A model generated the notes under the pieces. The model searched no databases. It saw only the letters and a program-made list of their open reading frames with translations, and was not told where the DNA came from. Position numbers and translations under genes: made by a program. 64,000 nucleotides of DNA, taken from positions 1 through 64,000 of the forward strand of contig NZ_JAEQMY010000013.1 in NCBI RefSeq assembly GCF_016743775.1. The letters are read 5' to 3'. Positions 1-8,764 of the stretch are shown here, in pieces. How positions within the stretch are numbered: position 1 is the first letter of the stretch; every line of letters begins with the position of its first letter. This DNA is from Microvirga aerilata. Its GTDB lineage: Bacteria; Pseudomonadota; Alphaproteobacteria; Rhizobiales; Beijerinckiaceae.

Positions 1-60
1 GCAGATCAGCCCTGGACCATCATGTCCATCGGCTTGCGTGAATGGGCGCATCAGTTCTGA
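1..60 (+). CDS. possible 3' end of an upstream gene (partial)
   Basis: The first 60 bases read open in frame 1 and end in TGA at 58-60. The about 19 residues look protein-like (Trp and Arg-Glu-Trp near the end), as the C-terminus of a gene that begins outside the window would. If real, it overlaps the start of the downstream chemoreceptor by 19 bases. Too short to assign a family, and it could be chance. Confidence 0.3.
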   Translation, partial: ADQPWTIMSIGLREWAHQF

Positions 61-1517
61 TCAGTGGGACTTGGTATAAGCTGGCTGCTCTAGGCCGCTC
101 ACAGGCTGTTATCGAATTCGACCTGGAAGGCATTGTACTTGCCGCAAACAACAATTTCTTTGATGTCACGGGCTATACGCTCGAGGAGATCAGAGGAAAG
201 CACCACAGCTTCTTTGCCGAGCCTGCTCTGCGGGAAAGCCGCGATTATGCGGAATTCTGGAGAAGGTTGAGGGCCGGCGAGTACCAAGCCGGTCGATACA
301 GACGTCTGGGCAAGGGAGGCCGGGAAATCTGGATCGAGGCGAGCTACAACCCTCTCCTCGGCCGGGACGGCAAGCCCTTCAAGATCGTCAAGTTTGCCAC
401 CGACATCACCAGGCAGATGCAGGAGCAGGCTGACCTGCGGGGCCAGGTTGAGGCCATCGGAAAGTCTCAGGCTGTGATCGCCTTCGACCTGGAGGGCAAC
501 ATCCTCGATGCAAATGGCAATTTTCTGGCCGCTCTCGGCTATTCTCTCGAGGAGATCGCGGGCAAGCACCACAGCATCTTCGTCGAGCCCACCATGCGGA
601 ACAGCCCCCAATACTTGGAGTTCTGGCGCAGGCTCCAGGCTGGGGAGTATCAGTCGGGACAGTACAAGCGGATCGGCAAGGGCAACCGGGAGGTCTGGAT
701 CGAGGCCAGCTACAATCCCATTCTGGATCCGAGCGGGCGCCCCTACAAGGTCGTGAAGTATGCAACCGACGTGACCCAGCAGGTCAATCTGCTGGTCAAT
801 CTGCGCCAGATGATCGAGAGTAATTTCGGCGAAATCGATGCGGCGCTGAGCCAGTCCCGGCAAGAGGCAAGCGACGCCACACACGCTGCGACAAGCACGT
901 CCGGCAATGTGCAGATGATGGCGGCGGCCGCCGAGGAGCTGGCTGCATCGGTCGGCGAGATTGCTCAAAGCATGGCCAACTCCCGCGCCGCCACGGACAT
1001 AGCGTTCACGGAAGCGACAAACGCGACCGAGTTCACGGACAAGCTTTCGGCCGCCGCGTCTGCGATGGGGGGAATCGTCAGCCTCATTCAGAACATTGCG
1101 GGCCAGATCAACCTGCTGGCTCTCAATGCGACAATCGAAGCGGCTCGCGCCGGGGAAGCCGGTCGAGGCTTTGCGGTCGTGGCGAGCGAGGTGAAGAACC
1201 TGGCCTCGCAGGCTGCTCGGGCGACCGAGCAGATCACAAGCGAAATCGACGCCGTTCAAAGCGTCTCAAGCGGAGTTGTCCAGGCGCTTGCCAAGATCCA
1301 GACCTCCGTTGAGACGATGAGGGATCACGTGATCAGTGCAGCTGCTGCCGTTGAAGAGCAAAGTGTCGTAACGCAGGAGATGTCGTCGAACATGCAAGGT
1401 GCGGCTCATGCCGTCAGCAACATCTCCAGCAACATCGGCACGATCTCGGCTGCGGTTGGAAGGGTGTCTCAAGCCGTGGAAACCACGAAGGAAGCCGCAG
1501 CAGTTCTCGCCCGGTAA
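42..1517 (+). CDS. soluble PAS-PAS methyl-accepting chemotaxis protein
   Basis: A 491-residue cytoplasmic chemoreceptor with no membrane segment. Two PAS/PAC domains (about residues 15-125 and 138-248) are near-repeats of one another: both contain GKHHS and an [10 protein letters not shown] / [10 protein letters not shown] segment ahead of the PAC strand. The MCP signalling domain (about 270-490) has the conserved hairpin-tip region [16 protein letters not shown] followed by GRGFAVVA. Known role of the family: PAS domains sense redox, oxygen or small ligands and the signalling domain controls CheA. No che genes are nearby, so it is an orphan receptor. A stop codon lies immediately upstream of the ATG at 42, so the ORF cannot extend further. 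No N-terminal HAMP is seen. Confidence 0.9.
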   Translation: MGASVLISGTWYKLAALGRSQAVIEFDLEGIVLAANNNFFDVTGYTLEEIRGKHHSFFAEPALRESRDYAEFWRRLRAGEYQAGRYRRLGKGGREIWIEASYNPLLGRDGKPFKIVKFATDITRQMQEQADLRGQVEAIGKSQAVIAFDLEGNILDANGNFLAALGYSLEEIAGKHHSIFVEPTMRNSPQYLEFWRRLQAGEYQSGQYKRIGKGNREVWIEASYNPILDPSGRPYKVVKYATDVTQQVNLLVNLRQMIESNFGEIDAALSQSRQEASDATHAATSTSGNVQMMAAAAEELAASVGEIAQSMANSRAATDIAFTEATNATEFTDKLSAAASAMGGIVSLIQNIAGQINLLALNATIEAARAGEAGRGFAVVASEVKNLASQAARATEQITSEIDAVQSVSSGVVQALAKIQTSVETMRDHVISAAAAVEEQSVVTQEMSSNMQGAAHAVSNISSNIGTISAAVGRVSQAVETTKEAAAVLAR

Positions 1518-1785
1518 TCGGTTGCCTGGAGCTGATGCGGCAGAGGCAGAGCCCAAAAGGCCGCCATTACGGTTCGCGTGAGACCTTCTGCCTCGCCATT
1601 CATGCCTTGTGAGGGCCGGGATTTGGCTCAAAAGAGCTTTGTCATGTAGCTCAATCGAGGTACATCGTCGTCCTGCAAATGACAGGGATCCGGCAGCTTG
1701 CCGGCAATCTCGATCCAAGTCCCCGGACGCCAGGCCAGCTCAAGCGCGGCTTTCATGCGCCGGCATATGACGTGAGATGCATGCC

Positions 1786-2205
1786 ATGACCAATGTGGAA
1801 GAGCTGAAGGCGATCATCGCAGACACGTGGCGTGATGAGGAAATGGCCTTGTCGGCCTGCTATGGCCTCGAAGCTTATTCCAAGCTTTGGCCTTTCGTCG
1901 TGACGGTCAATGACTGGAATGTCTGGAACGAGACAAAAAGCAACCTCAGCCATGAGGTTCTGGAATGGCTCAAGCAGCATGGCGGCACATGGGATTTCTA
2001 CCACCTGCTAGGCAGTTGGGGGCTTGTCGGGTTCAAGGACCTGAAGGCTGCCACGCATTTCCGTATGCGGTGGTCGGGGGCGCTCAAGGCATCGCCCTCG
2101 TCAGGCCGGACCTGGAACCCGCATCCGCATGACAGCACCTTCGCGCCGTGCCCGCCCCGCGCAACCTCGTCCCGGTCGCTGCAGTCCAGGCAGGTTGTGC
2201 GGTAA
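1786..2205 (+). CDS. small hypothetical protein, probably frameshifted near its C-terminus
   Basis: I do not recognise a family. An in-frame ATG at 1777 is an alternative start. The first about 97 residues look like real protein (aromatic-rich, with a DFYHLLGSWGLVGFKDL segment). After FRMRW the reading becomes Pro/Ser/Arg-rich and unlike protein. At that point lies a run of five G (2076-2080). One extra G would give SGGAQGIALVRPDLEPASA and a stop at 2130-2132, a far more protein-like ending. So the native product is probably about 112 residues and the reading to 2205 is out of frame. The cause could be a real mutation, a slippage site or a sequencing error. Confidence 0.55.
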   Translation: MTNVEELKAIIADTWRDEEMALSACYGLEAYSKLWPFVVTVNDWNVWNETKSNLSHEVLEWLKQHGGTWDFYHLLGSWGLVGFKDLKAATHFRMRWSGALKASPSSGRTWNPHPHDSTFAPCPPRATSSRSLQSRQVVR

Positions 2206-2319
2206 ACCCGCTCTCTACGAAGCATCAAGCCGGCCGGGCCCCTGCGGGCTGAAAAGCCATGCCCTATGACCGGCCGCGTCGAAGGTGCGATGTGATCGAA
2301 ATAAAGGGCCTCGGGTGCT

Positions 2320-2580
2320 CTAGGCGGTGAATACCGCCCCGTAGTGTGTGCCGTCCGTCCAAACGAGCCGAACGCCCGCAACCGCACTCTCGCCTGGTAT
2401 GCACAACGCAAACTCCAGCGGGATCTCGGCGGTGTCCGAGACCACGATGCGCACGCCGGTCTCGGAAAGGTCCCACACGACACAGTCGATGGGCGCTTGG
2501 CCTTTCCGAAATGCGATCTGCCCTTCCAGAGAGGTGGAAAACCGCTCGTTCGCCCGACGCTCCGCCATGTTCTGCCTCAT
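2320..2580 (-). CDS. PilZ domain protein
   Basis: An 86-residue single-domain protein. It begins MRQNMAERRANERF, and the RRxxERF-type Arg-rich N-terminus followed by a small beta-barrel (residues about 12-84, with DLSETGVRI in place of the usual D/NxSxxG) is the PilZ signature. PilZ domains bind cyclic di-GMP in many proteins. Here the N-terminal arginines and the SETG motif suggest binding is possible but unproven. It stands alone between the hypothetical gene and the uronate operon regulator. In alphaproteobacteria such stand-alone PilZ proteins affect motility or exopolysaccharide, but nothing in the sequence gives the target. Confidence 0.85.
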   Translation of the reverse strand: MRQNMAERRANERFSTSLEGQIAFRKGQAPIDCVVWDLSETGVRIVVSDTAEIPLEFALCIPGESAVAGVRLVWTDGTHYGAVFTA

Positions 2581-2695
2581 GCTCAGGAATTCACCTTAAG
2601 GAAAACTCCCTATAGGGGCTGAAGCTGGCATGAGGCTTTTCCTATGCATGATCGACGAAGCATGAAGAGGCCGATGGATTCCTCAGTGGCTTCGA

Positions 2696-3388
2696 TCAGG
2701 AGCTGAAGAGTTCCGGGTGCTCGGCTTCGACCTGGGGCAGGGCTCGTAGGATTTCCGTGAGATGCCGGCGCATGGCCTCGGCAGCGTTGTCCTCGTCCTT
2801 GGCATCGATAGCCGACATGATGGTGCGGTGCTGCTCGATCAATGGCAGCATGGCCTCCGGCCCAGGGAGGGTGAGCTGGCAGACGCGGTCCATGTGGGCC
2901 TTGATGTCCTGGACAGCCTCCCATGCCAGCGGGCAACCGGCGCCCTCAGCCAGCGCAATGTGGAACAGTTCGTCATAGCGCTGGAAGGCAGCGTGATCGT
3001 CGCGCCGCGCGGCCTGTTCCTGCATCTCGAGCAGATCGTTGATCCTTTCCCGGCTCTGCCGGTCGAAGGATGAGCACGCCCGGCGCACGACGGCGGTCTC
3101 GATCGCCTCACGCACGAAGCGCGCCTCCATCATCTTCCTGACCGATATCTTCACCACGACCGTGCCGCGTTGGGGCTGGATCTCCACCAAGCGCGTGCGG
3201 GCAAGGCCGATCAGGGCCTCACGCACCGGCTGACGGGAAACGCCGTGCCGTTCGGCGATATCGCTTTCCGACAGCCGGACGCCAGGGGGAAGCTCCAAGG
3301 CAACGATCAGCCGGCGCAACTCGCTTTCGATGCGCTGGGCTGCGGAGCCATGGGAAACTGGAAAGGGCGTGTTCACGGCGGATCTCAT
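2696..3388 (-). CDS. GntR-family (FadR/FCD) transcriptional regulator of the uronate operon
   Basis: A 230-residue regulator. The N-terminal winged helix-turn-helix (about residues 15-80) carries the GntR recognition region SRQPVREAL. The C-terminal all-helical FCD ligand-binding domain spans about 90-215. It is transcribed divergently from the TRAP-kdu operon with 181 bp between start codons, a classic arrangement for a local repressor released by a pathway intermediate (inference: a keto-deoxy sugar acid such as KDG). The divergent region holds a CATAC-tac-CATAC repeat at 3419-3431 that could be its operator. Confidence 0.9.
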   Translation of the reverse strand: MRSAVNTPFPVSHGSAAQRIESELRRLIVALELPPGVRLSESDIAERHGVSRQPVREALIGLARTRLVEIQPQRGTVVVKISVRKMMEARFVREAIETAVVRRACSSFDRQSRERINDLLEMQEQAARRDDHAAFQRYDELFHIALAEGAGCPLAWEAVQDIKAHMDRVCQLTLPGPEAMLPLIEQHRTIMSAIDAKDEDNAAEAMRRHLTEILRALPQVEAEHPELFSS

Positions 3389-3418
3389 TCTTTTGGCGAG
3401 TTGCGTTATATATTAGTG

Positions 3419-3431
3419 CATACTACCATAC
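3419..3431. promoter_or_regulatory. candidate regulator site in the gntR/TRAP divergent promoter
   Basis: Two direct CATAC elements (3419-3423 and 3427-3431) separated by TAC sit in the AT-rich part of the divergent spacer, just upstream of gntR on one side and about 140 bases upstream of dctP on the other. They are the most striking short repeat in that spacer. Assignment to the GntR regulator rests on position only. FCD-type regulators usually bind palindromes, so this is a weak call. Confidence 0.3.
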
Positions 3432-3569
3432 AAGCGTCGACCAGTTAAGCAGCGCCAAGCTGCATCTGGCCCCGGCTCAGGTGGGTGGACCGCCCGAGCC
3501 GAATACCGATTCGGCAGGAAGCCGGATCGGTAACAGTAGAGCACATGAGGAAGCCCTAGGAGGAATACT

Positions 3570-4550
3570 ATGCTGACGAGAAGAACTCTTGCTGCGGTCA
3601 CCCTTGGCCTGTGGACGGCCCTGATGAGCGGCACCGCAGGTGCCCAGACGACCCTCCGCTCCGCGGATATCCACCCGGATGGATATCCGACCGTTGAGGC
3701 GGTGAAGCATTTCGGCACCCTGCTCGAGAAGAAGACGAACGGCCGCTACAAGGTGCAGGTGTTCCACTCGGCCCAGCTCGGGCAGGAAAAGGACACGATC
3801 GAGCAGACCCGTTTCGGCGTGATCGACCTGAACCGGATCAACATGGGTCCGTTCAACAACCTGATCCCTGAAACCCTCATCCCCGGACTTCCCTTCATCT
3901 TCCGGTCGGTCGACCACATGCGCAAGACCATGGACGGACCTGTGGGCGAGCAGATCCTGAAGGCCTTCGAACCCCACGGCCTGGTGGCGCTCGCCTTCTA
4001 CGACTCGGGTGCGCGGTCCTTCTACAACTCCAAGCGCGCCATCAACTCGCCTGCCGATCTCAAGGGCATGAAGGTCCGCGTGATCCAGTCCGACCTCTTC
4101 CTCGACATGGTGAACGCGCTGGGCGCCAATGCGACCCCGATGCCTCCGGGCGAGGTCTACTCCGCCCTGCAGACCGGTGTCGTGGACGGTGCCGAGAACA
4201 ATTGGCCGAGCTACGACTCCTTCCGTCACTTCGAAGTGGCGAAGTACTACTCCCTGACCGAGCATTCCATGTCGCCGGAAGTGCTGGTGATGTCGAAAAG
4301 GAGCTTCGACAAGCTCTCGCCGGAAGACCAGAAGGCTGTGCGCGAGACGGCCAAGGAGTCGGTCGTCAAGATGCGCGAACTCTGGGAAGCCCGCGAGAAG
4401 GAAGCCGAGAAGAAGATCCGGGCCAGCGGCAGCCAGATCAACAACGTCGACAAGCAGCCCTTCATCGATGCGATGAAGCCCGTCTACGAGAAATACGCCA
4501 AGGATGCGAAGGTGAAGGATCTCGTTTCACGCATCCAGGCGACGAACTGA
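3570..4550 (+). CDS. dctP: TRAP transporter substrate-binding protein (DctP family), uronate operon
   Basis: A 326-residue periplasmic solute-binding protein with a signal peptide (residues 1 to about 25: MLTRR, hydrophobic core, cleavage near AGAQ). The DctP fold is seen throughout. The segment LKGMKVRVIQSD contains the arginine that in this family salt-bridges the substrate carboxylate. A good Shine-Dalgarno (AGGAGG at 3559-3564) precedes the ATG. It is the first gene of the operon with dctQ, dctM, kduI, kduD and a kdgF-like gene, so the ligand is probably an (unsaturated) uronate or oligouronate (inference from neighbours). A hairpin terminator immediately after it probably raises its level over the membrane subunits. 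Confidence 0.92.
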   Translation: MLTRRTLAAVTLGLWTALMSGTAGAQTTLRSADIHPDGYPTVEAVKHFGTLLEKKTNGRYKVQVFHSAQLGQEKDTIEQTRFGVIDLNRINMGPFNNLIPETLIPGLPFIFRSVDHMRKTMDGPVGEQILKAFEPHGLVALAFYDSGARSFYNSKRAINSPADLKGMKVRVIQSDLFLDMVNALGANATPMPPGEVYSALQTGVVDGAENNWPSYDSFRHFEVAKYYSLTEHSMSPEVLVMSKRSFDKLSPEDQKAVRETAKESVVKMRELWEAREKEAEKKIRASGSQINNVDKQPFIDAMKPVYEKYAKDAKVKDLVSRIQATN

Positions 4551-4573
4551 GTTCGGTCCTCCCGAACCAACCT

Positions 4574-4599
4574 GGGCCGGCTTCGGCCGGCCCTTTTTT
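4574..4599 (+). terminator. intra-operon terminator/attenuator between dctP and dctQ
   Basis: A perfect 8-bp GC stem (GGGCCGGC at 4574-4581, GCCGGCCC at 4586-4593) with a TTCG tetraloop is followed by six T (4594-4599). This is a textbook intrinsic terminator placed between the binding-protein gene and the membrane-subunit genes. Partial readthrough would give excess DctP, as expected for periplasmic binding proteins. Confidence 0.85.
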
Positions 4600-4620
4600 C
4601 ACCGCTGGAGATTATGATCG

Positions 4621-5160
4621 ATGCGCGCTGGTCTTGCCGCGCTATCCCGAATTCTAGCCGTCGTGAACCGGGCGGCGCTATGGATTTCCGGGATCGGCCT
4701 CGTTCTGATGACTGCCTTTGTCGGCTGGCAGGTGTTCGGCCGATACGTGCTGAACCAGTCCCCCAGCTGGACTGAGCCTGCCTCGCTGCTGCTCATGAGC
4801 TGGTTCATCCTTCTCGGCTCCGCCGTGGGAGTCCGGGACGGCAATCATCTCGGCTTCGAGATCGGCCTTCACTACGCGCCCCATGGTTTGCGCCGCCTCA
4901 TGCTTGGCGCCACCGAGGTGCTGGTTTTCCTATTTGGTGCAGCCATGACCTGGTACGGCGCAGAGCTTGCAGCGGAGACCTGGTCAGCGGCGATGCCCGG
5001 ATTGCCGATCCCGCAAGGTATGGACTACGTGCCGCTCGCGGTCGGCGGTTTCCTGATTGCCCTTTTCTCGTTGGAGAAGTTCGTTCGCCTCCTGTCCCTC
5101 GGGGAAGAAGTGCCGCTCGTGCGGGTGGACGAGCCTCATCTCGTTGCTGTGAAGGATTGA
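4621..5160 (+). CDS. dctQ: TRAP transporter small membrane subunit (DctQ family)
   Basis: A 179-residue membrane protein with about four hydrophobic segments (roughly residues 15-40, 50-70, 90-112 and 130-155), typical in length and layout for DctQ. The first segment ends with QVFGRYVLN, the family's conserved FxRYV region. It pairs with the large DctM subunit, which follows after four bases. The start at 4621 is preceded by GGAG at 4606-4609. Role: scaffolds DctM in the Na+-driven import of the acid bound by the upstream DctP. Confidence 0.88.
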   Translation: MRAGLAALSRILAVVNRAALWISGIGLVLMTAFVGWQVFGRYVLNQSPSWTEPASLLLMSWFILLGSAVGVRDGNHLGFEIGLHYAPHGLRRLMLGATEVLVFLFGAAMTWYGAELAAETWSAAMPGLPIPQGMDYVPLAVGGFLIALFSLEKFVRLLSLGEEVPLVRVDEPHLVAVKD

Positions 5161-5164
5161 TGCC

Positions 5165-6445
5165 ATGGAGATGTGGGTTCTTTTCGGCGTCTTCACGCTG
5201 CTGCTTCTCATCGGCACCCCGGTTGCGTTCTGCCTGGGCATCGCTTCGCTCGCGACCATTCTGTACATGGGACTGCCGCCTGTGGTGGTGTTCCAGCAGA
5301 TCAACTCCGGCATGAACGCCTTCGCCATGATGGCGATCCCGTTCTTCATCTATGCGGGCGACCTCATGATGCGGGGTGGCATTGCCGATCGCCTGATCCG
5401 TCTTGCGGCCGGCCTCGTCGGCCATCTGCGCGGCGGCCTCGGGCAGGTGAACGTCGTGGCCTCCACCCTCTTCGGCGGCATTTCCGGATCCGCGATCGCG
5501 GACGCATCGGCCATCGGCGGCATCATGATTCCGCAGATGGAGAAGCGCGGCTACGCCAAGGATTACAGCGTCAACGTCACCGTGAACGCCGCGATCATCG
5601 CGCTCCTGATCCCGCCGTCCCACAACATGATCATCTATTCGATCGCGGCGGGCGGCACGATCTCGGTGGCGGATCTCTTCACCGCCGGCGTCATCCCCGG
5701 CTTCCTGCTCGCGGTTGCGCTGATGATCACGGCCTATGTGGTCGCCGTTCGCCGGGGTTATCCGGCCGATCCGTTCCCGGGTCTGCGGATGCTGGCCTAT
5801 TTCTTCGCCTCGGCCGTGCCTGGCATCCTGCTGATCTTCATCATCTTCGGCGGCGTGCGCTCCGGCGTGTTCACCGCAACGGAGAGCTCTTGCATCGCGG
5901 TGGTCTATGCCCTGCTCGTGACGCTCTTCGTTTACCGTGAGATGAACTGGGAGAACTTCGTCGAGGCGACCCTCGGCGCGGTGCGCACGACCGCCATGGT
6001 CCTTCTCGTCATCGGCACGGCCAGTGCCTTCGGCTGGCTTATGGCCTTCCTCCAGGTACCGCAGGCGACGATCGCGCTGATGCAAGCCGTTTCGGACAAC
6101 CCCATCGTCGTCCTGCTGCTCATCAACGTCATCCTGATCGTGCTCGGCACTTTCATGGACATGGCGCCGATGATCATCATCTGCACGCCGATCTTCCTGC
6201 CCGTCATCAAGGCCTTCGGCATCGACCCGGTGCATTTCGGCGTCATCCTGATTCTCAACGCCGGCATCGGCCTCAACACGCCGCCTGTGGGTTCTGTTCT
6301 CTTCGTCGGCTGCGCAGTGGGCAAGATCGCCATCGGCGAGGCCATGAAGACCATCTGGCCCTTCCTGGGAGCGAGCGTTCTCGTCCTGCTCCTCGTCACC
6401 TACATCCCTGGCCTTTCGCTCTGGCTCCCGGCGCTGTTCCGCTGA
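5165..6445 (+). CDS. dctM: TRAP transporter large permease subunit (DctM family)
   Basis: A 426-residue polytopic protein with about 12 hydrophobic segments and the hallmark DctM motifs: PFFIYAGDLMMRGGIADRL near the N-terminus, GGISGSAIADASAIGG in the first half and GIGLNTPPVGSVL in the second half. It forms the ion-coupled translocation channel with DctQ. It lies 4 bp after dctQ and 34 bp before kduI, so it is in the same transcript as the catabolic genes. Length is normal for the family. Confidence 0.93.
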   Translation: MEMWVLFGVFTLLLLIGTPVAFCLGIASLATILYMGLPPVVVFQQINSGMNAFAMMAIPFFIYAGDLMMRGGIADRLIRLAAGLVGHLRGGLGQVNVVASTLFGGISGSAIADASAIGGIMIPQMEKRGYAKDYSVNVTVNAAIIALLIPPSHNMIIYSIAAGGTISVADLFTAGVIPGFLLAVALMITAYVVAVRRGYPADPFPGLRMLAYFFASAVPGILLIFIIFGGVRSGVFTATESSCIAVVYALLVTLFVYREMNWENFVEATLGAVRTTAMVLLVIGTASAFGWLMAFLQVPQATIALMQAVSDNPIVVLLLINVILIVLGTFMDMAPMIIICTPIFLPVIKAFGIDPVHFGVILILNAGIGLNTPPVGSVLFVGCAVGKIAIGEAMKTIWPFLGASVLVLLLVTYIPGLSLWLPALFR

Positions 6446-6479
6446 GCTGTTCCCGTTCCTTCCATCGAAAGAGATACCG

Positions 6480-7316
6480 ATGACCATCGAAATCCGGCAG
6501 GTATGCCACCCCGAAGCCGTTCGCCATTTCAGCTCGGAGGAACTGCGCCGTCATTTCCTGATCGAGAAGCTTTTCGTTCCCGATGAGATCAAGCTGACCT
6601 ACAGCCATATCGACCGGCTGGTGGTCGGGGGAGCGACCCCGGTTTCCGGCGCGCTCATCTTGGAGTCGCACAAGCAGATAGGGTCGCCCAACTTCCTCGA
6701 TCGGCGAGAGCTCGGCGTCATGAACCTCGGCGGAGCAGGTCGTGTCACAACGGACGGGCAGGTCCATGAACTCGGGCCGCGCGACGCTCTCTATGTGGCC
6801 ATGGGCACCAAGGAGGTTCGTTTCGAGAGCGCCGACGGAAGCACCCCGGCCAAGTTCTACCTCGTCAGCACTCCGGCTCATGCGCGTTTCGAGACCGTGA
6901 AGATCGGCCTCGACCGCGCGCGCCGGGTCGACCTGGGAGACGCCTCCAACGGCAATGTCCGGACCATCTTCCAGATGATTCACCCGGAGGTGTGCCGCTC
7001 CGCCCAGCTCGTGCTCGGCATGACGCAGCTGAAGCCGGGCAGCATGTGGAACACCATGCCGGCTCACCTCCACGATCGCCGCTCGGAGGTCTATGTCTAT
7101 TTCGACCTGCAGCCGGATGCGCGCGTGTTTCATCTGATGGGCGAGGCCCAGGAGACCAAGCATCTCGTCGTTGCCAACGAGCAGGCGATCCTGTCTCCCG
7201 GCTGGTCGATCCATTCGGGCGTCGGCACCAGCAACTACGCCTTTGTCTGGGCCATGGGTGGCGACAACCAAGACTTCACCGATATGGACATGGTGCCCAT
7301 GGACGCCTTGCGCTGA
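6480..7316 (+). CDS. kduI: 5-dehydro-4-deoxy-D-glucuronate isomerase
   Basis: A 278-residue cupin enzyme that isomerises 5-keto-4-deoxyuronate (from unsaturated uronates released by pectin or glycosaminoglycan lyases) to 3-deoxy-D-glycero-2,5-hexodiulosonate. The zinc ligands are visible at the same numbers known for E. coli KduI: His196 and His198 (AHLHDRRSE), Glu203 and His245 (SIHSG). The length equals that of the E. coli enzyme. It sits between the TRAP transporter and kduD, which takes its product. Confidence 0.95.
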   Translation: MTIEIRQVCHPEAVRHFSSEELRRHFLIEKLFVPDEIKLTYSHIDRLVVGGATPVSGALILESHKQIGSPNFLDRRELGVMNLGGAGRVTTDGQVHELGPRDALYVAMGTKEVRFESADGSTPAKFYLVSTPAHARFETVKIGLDRARRVDLGDASNGNVRTIFQMIHPEVCRSAQLVLGMTQLKPGSMWNTMPAHLHDRRSEVYVYFDLQPDARVFHLMGEAQETKHLVVANEQAILSPGWSIHSGVGTSNYAFVWAMGGDNQDFTDMDMVPMDALR

Positions 7317-7326
7317 GGGACGGGCG

Positions 7327-8082
7327 ATGATTTCCTTCGATCTGAAAGGCAAGACTGCCGTTGTGACCGGGGCCAATACAGGCCTCGGGCAAGGGATTTC
7401 GGTTGCGCTGGCCCAGGCGGGCGCATCCATCGTCGGGGTGGGGCGCTCCAGCATGGAGGAGACCGAGGGCCTATGCCGCGAGGCCGGCGCCAGGTTCCAT
7501 GGTGTGCAGGCGGACCTTGCGACCCTCGAGCCCATCGAGCGCATCATCGGTGAGAGCATGGAGATGAGTGGCCGGATCGACATCCTGGTCAACAATGCCG
7601 GCATCATCCGACGGGCCGACGCCATCGAGTTCAGTGAGAAGGACTGGGATGACGTCATGAACGTCAATCTCAAGTCCACGTTCTTTCTGACCCAGGCGGT
7701 GGCCCGGACCATGCTGGCGGATGGGGGAGGCGGCAAGGTCATCAACATCGCCTCGCTTCTGTCTTTCCAGGGCGGAATTCGAATCCCGTCCTACACGGCA
7801 AGCAAGAGCGGCCTTGCAGGCCTCACGCGGCTGCTTGCCTGCGAATGGGCGGCAAAAGGCATCAACGTGAATGCCATCGCGCCGGGCTATTTCGTTACCA
7901 ACAACACCGAAGCGCTTCGCGACGACCCGAAGCGAAGCACCGAAATCCTGGGCCGGATCCCGGCAGGTCGCTGGGGCGACCCGGGCGATCTCGGTGGCGC
8001 TGCCGTGTTCCTGGCGTCTTCGGCTGCGAACTACATCCATGGCGTCGTTCTGCCCGTCGATGGCGGCTGGCTGGCGCGATAA
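7327..8082 (+). CDS. kduD: 2-dehydro-3-deoxy-D-gluconate 5-dehydrogenase (SDR)
   Basis: A 251-residue classical short-chain dehydrogenase. The start chosen is the ATG at 7327 (MISFDLKGKTAVVTG), because the longer open frame upstream overlaps kduI in another frame. The TGANTGLGQG nucleotide-binding loop (about 13-22), the NNAGI segment and the catalytic Tyr156/Lys160 (YTASK) are present. In the pathway it reduces 2,5-diketo-3-deoxygluconate to KDG, following KduI. The KDG kinase and aldolase needed next are not in this window. Confidence 0.93.
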   Translation: MISFDLKGKTAVVTGANTGLGQGISVALAQAGASIVGVGRSSMEETEGLCREAGARFHGVQADLATLEPIERIIGESMEMSGRIDILVNNAGIIRRADAIEFSEKDWDDVMNVNLKSTFFLTQAVARTMLADGGGGKVINIASLLSFQGGIRIPSYTASKSGLAGLTRLLACEWAAKGINVNAIAPGYFVTNNTEALRDDPKRSTEILGRIPAGRWGDPGDLGGAAVFLASSAANYIHGVVLPVDGGWLAR

Positions 8083-8100
8083 GAGTATTCTGGAGGAACA

Positions 8101-8448
8101 ATGAACCGTAACGGCCAACCCTTTGCATTCGACCGCGACATCGAGTGGGAGCCCGCCGGCGAGGGCGTCCGGAGAAAAGTGCTGACCTACAATCCGGAGG
8201 TGATGATGGTGCGTGTGATCTTCGAGGCCGGCGCCATCGGCACCCCTCACTCGCATCCACACATCCAGTGCAGCCTCGTCGAGCAGGGCGTCTTCGACGT
8301 CACCGTTGCCGGACGCACTGAGCGCCTGAAGCAGGGCGACAGCTTTCTTGTGCCGTCAGGGGCGGTTCATGGCGCTGTCGCCATCGAAGCCGGTGTGCTC
8401 CTCGATGTGTTCACGCCCATGCGCGAGGACTTCGTCGCTCAAATCTGA
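8101..8448 (+). CDS. kdgF: KdgF-like cupin, pectin/alginate monomer ketonisation
   Basis: A 115-residue single cupin with metal-ligand pattern His50-Ser-His52 plus Gln56 and a later His90 (SGAVHG), matching KdgF. KdgF converts cyclic 4,5-unsaturated uronates to the linear ketone that KduI uses. A good Shine-Dalgarno (GGAGG at 8091-8095) precedes the ATG. It closes the operon after kduD (18 bp gap), exactly where a step feeding KduI is expected. The family assignment fits motif and context. A generic cupin of unknown function remains possible. Confidence 0.85.
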   Translation: MNRNGQPFAFDRDIEWEPAGEGVRRKVLTYNPEVMMVRVIFEAGAIGTPHSHPHIQCSLVEQGVFDVTVAGRTERLKQGDSFLVPSGAVHGAVAIEAGVLLDVFTPMREDFVAQI

Positions 8449-8506
8449 GAAGCTTTCCGCGGCTCGAACATAGGTCGGTGCTGCGAAAACCCGATCCTTA
8501 TCTTTA

Positions 8507-8548
8507 CGGCCTCGTCAGCCCCAGTGGTCGACGAGGCCGACTGTTTTC
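8507..8548 (+). terminator. terminator of the TRAP-kdu operon
   Basis: A perfect 10-bp stem, CGGCCTCGTC (8507-8516) with GACGAGGCCG (8530-8539), and a 13-base loop, followed by ACTGTTTTCC. It lies 58 bp after the kdgF stop codon. Confidence 0.65.
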
Positions 8549-8764
8549 CATTTCATGCAGACGCGCCGGTCCAAGACCATCGGTGTGCCGGGCCTCGGGC
8601 TGACCGGGATTGCTGCCATATAGGCAGCCTTTTAGTGATCACATTCCATATGGATAAGCGGCGGCAGCAGGAACGCCAGTTGCGCCGGCAAGGCAGGCGT
8701 TTTTGCCCTGTTAACCCTGTGCTCCCTTTCTTATTAGGGGCCGAAAAATTTCGCGCTTCCATGT

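Noticed and set aside
1266..1718. 150-codon minus-strand frame after the chemoreceptor
   Set aside because: Overlaps the conserved signalling domain and has Arg/His/Ser-rich translation; region 1518-1785 holds nothing I can support.
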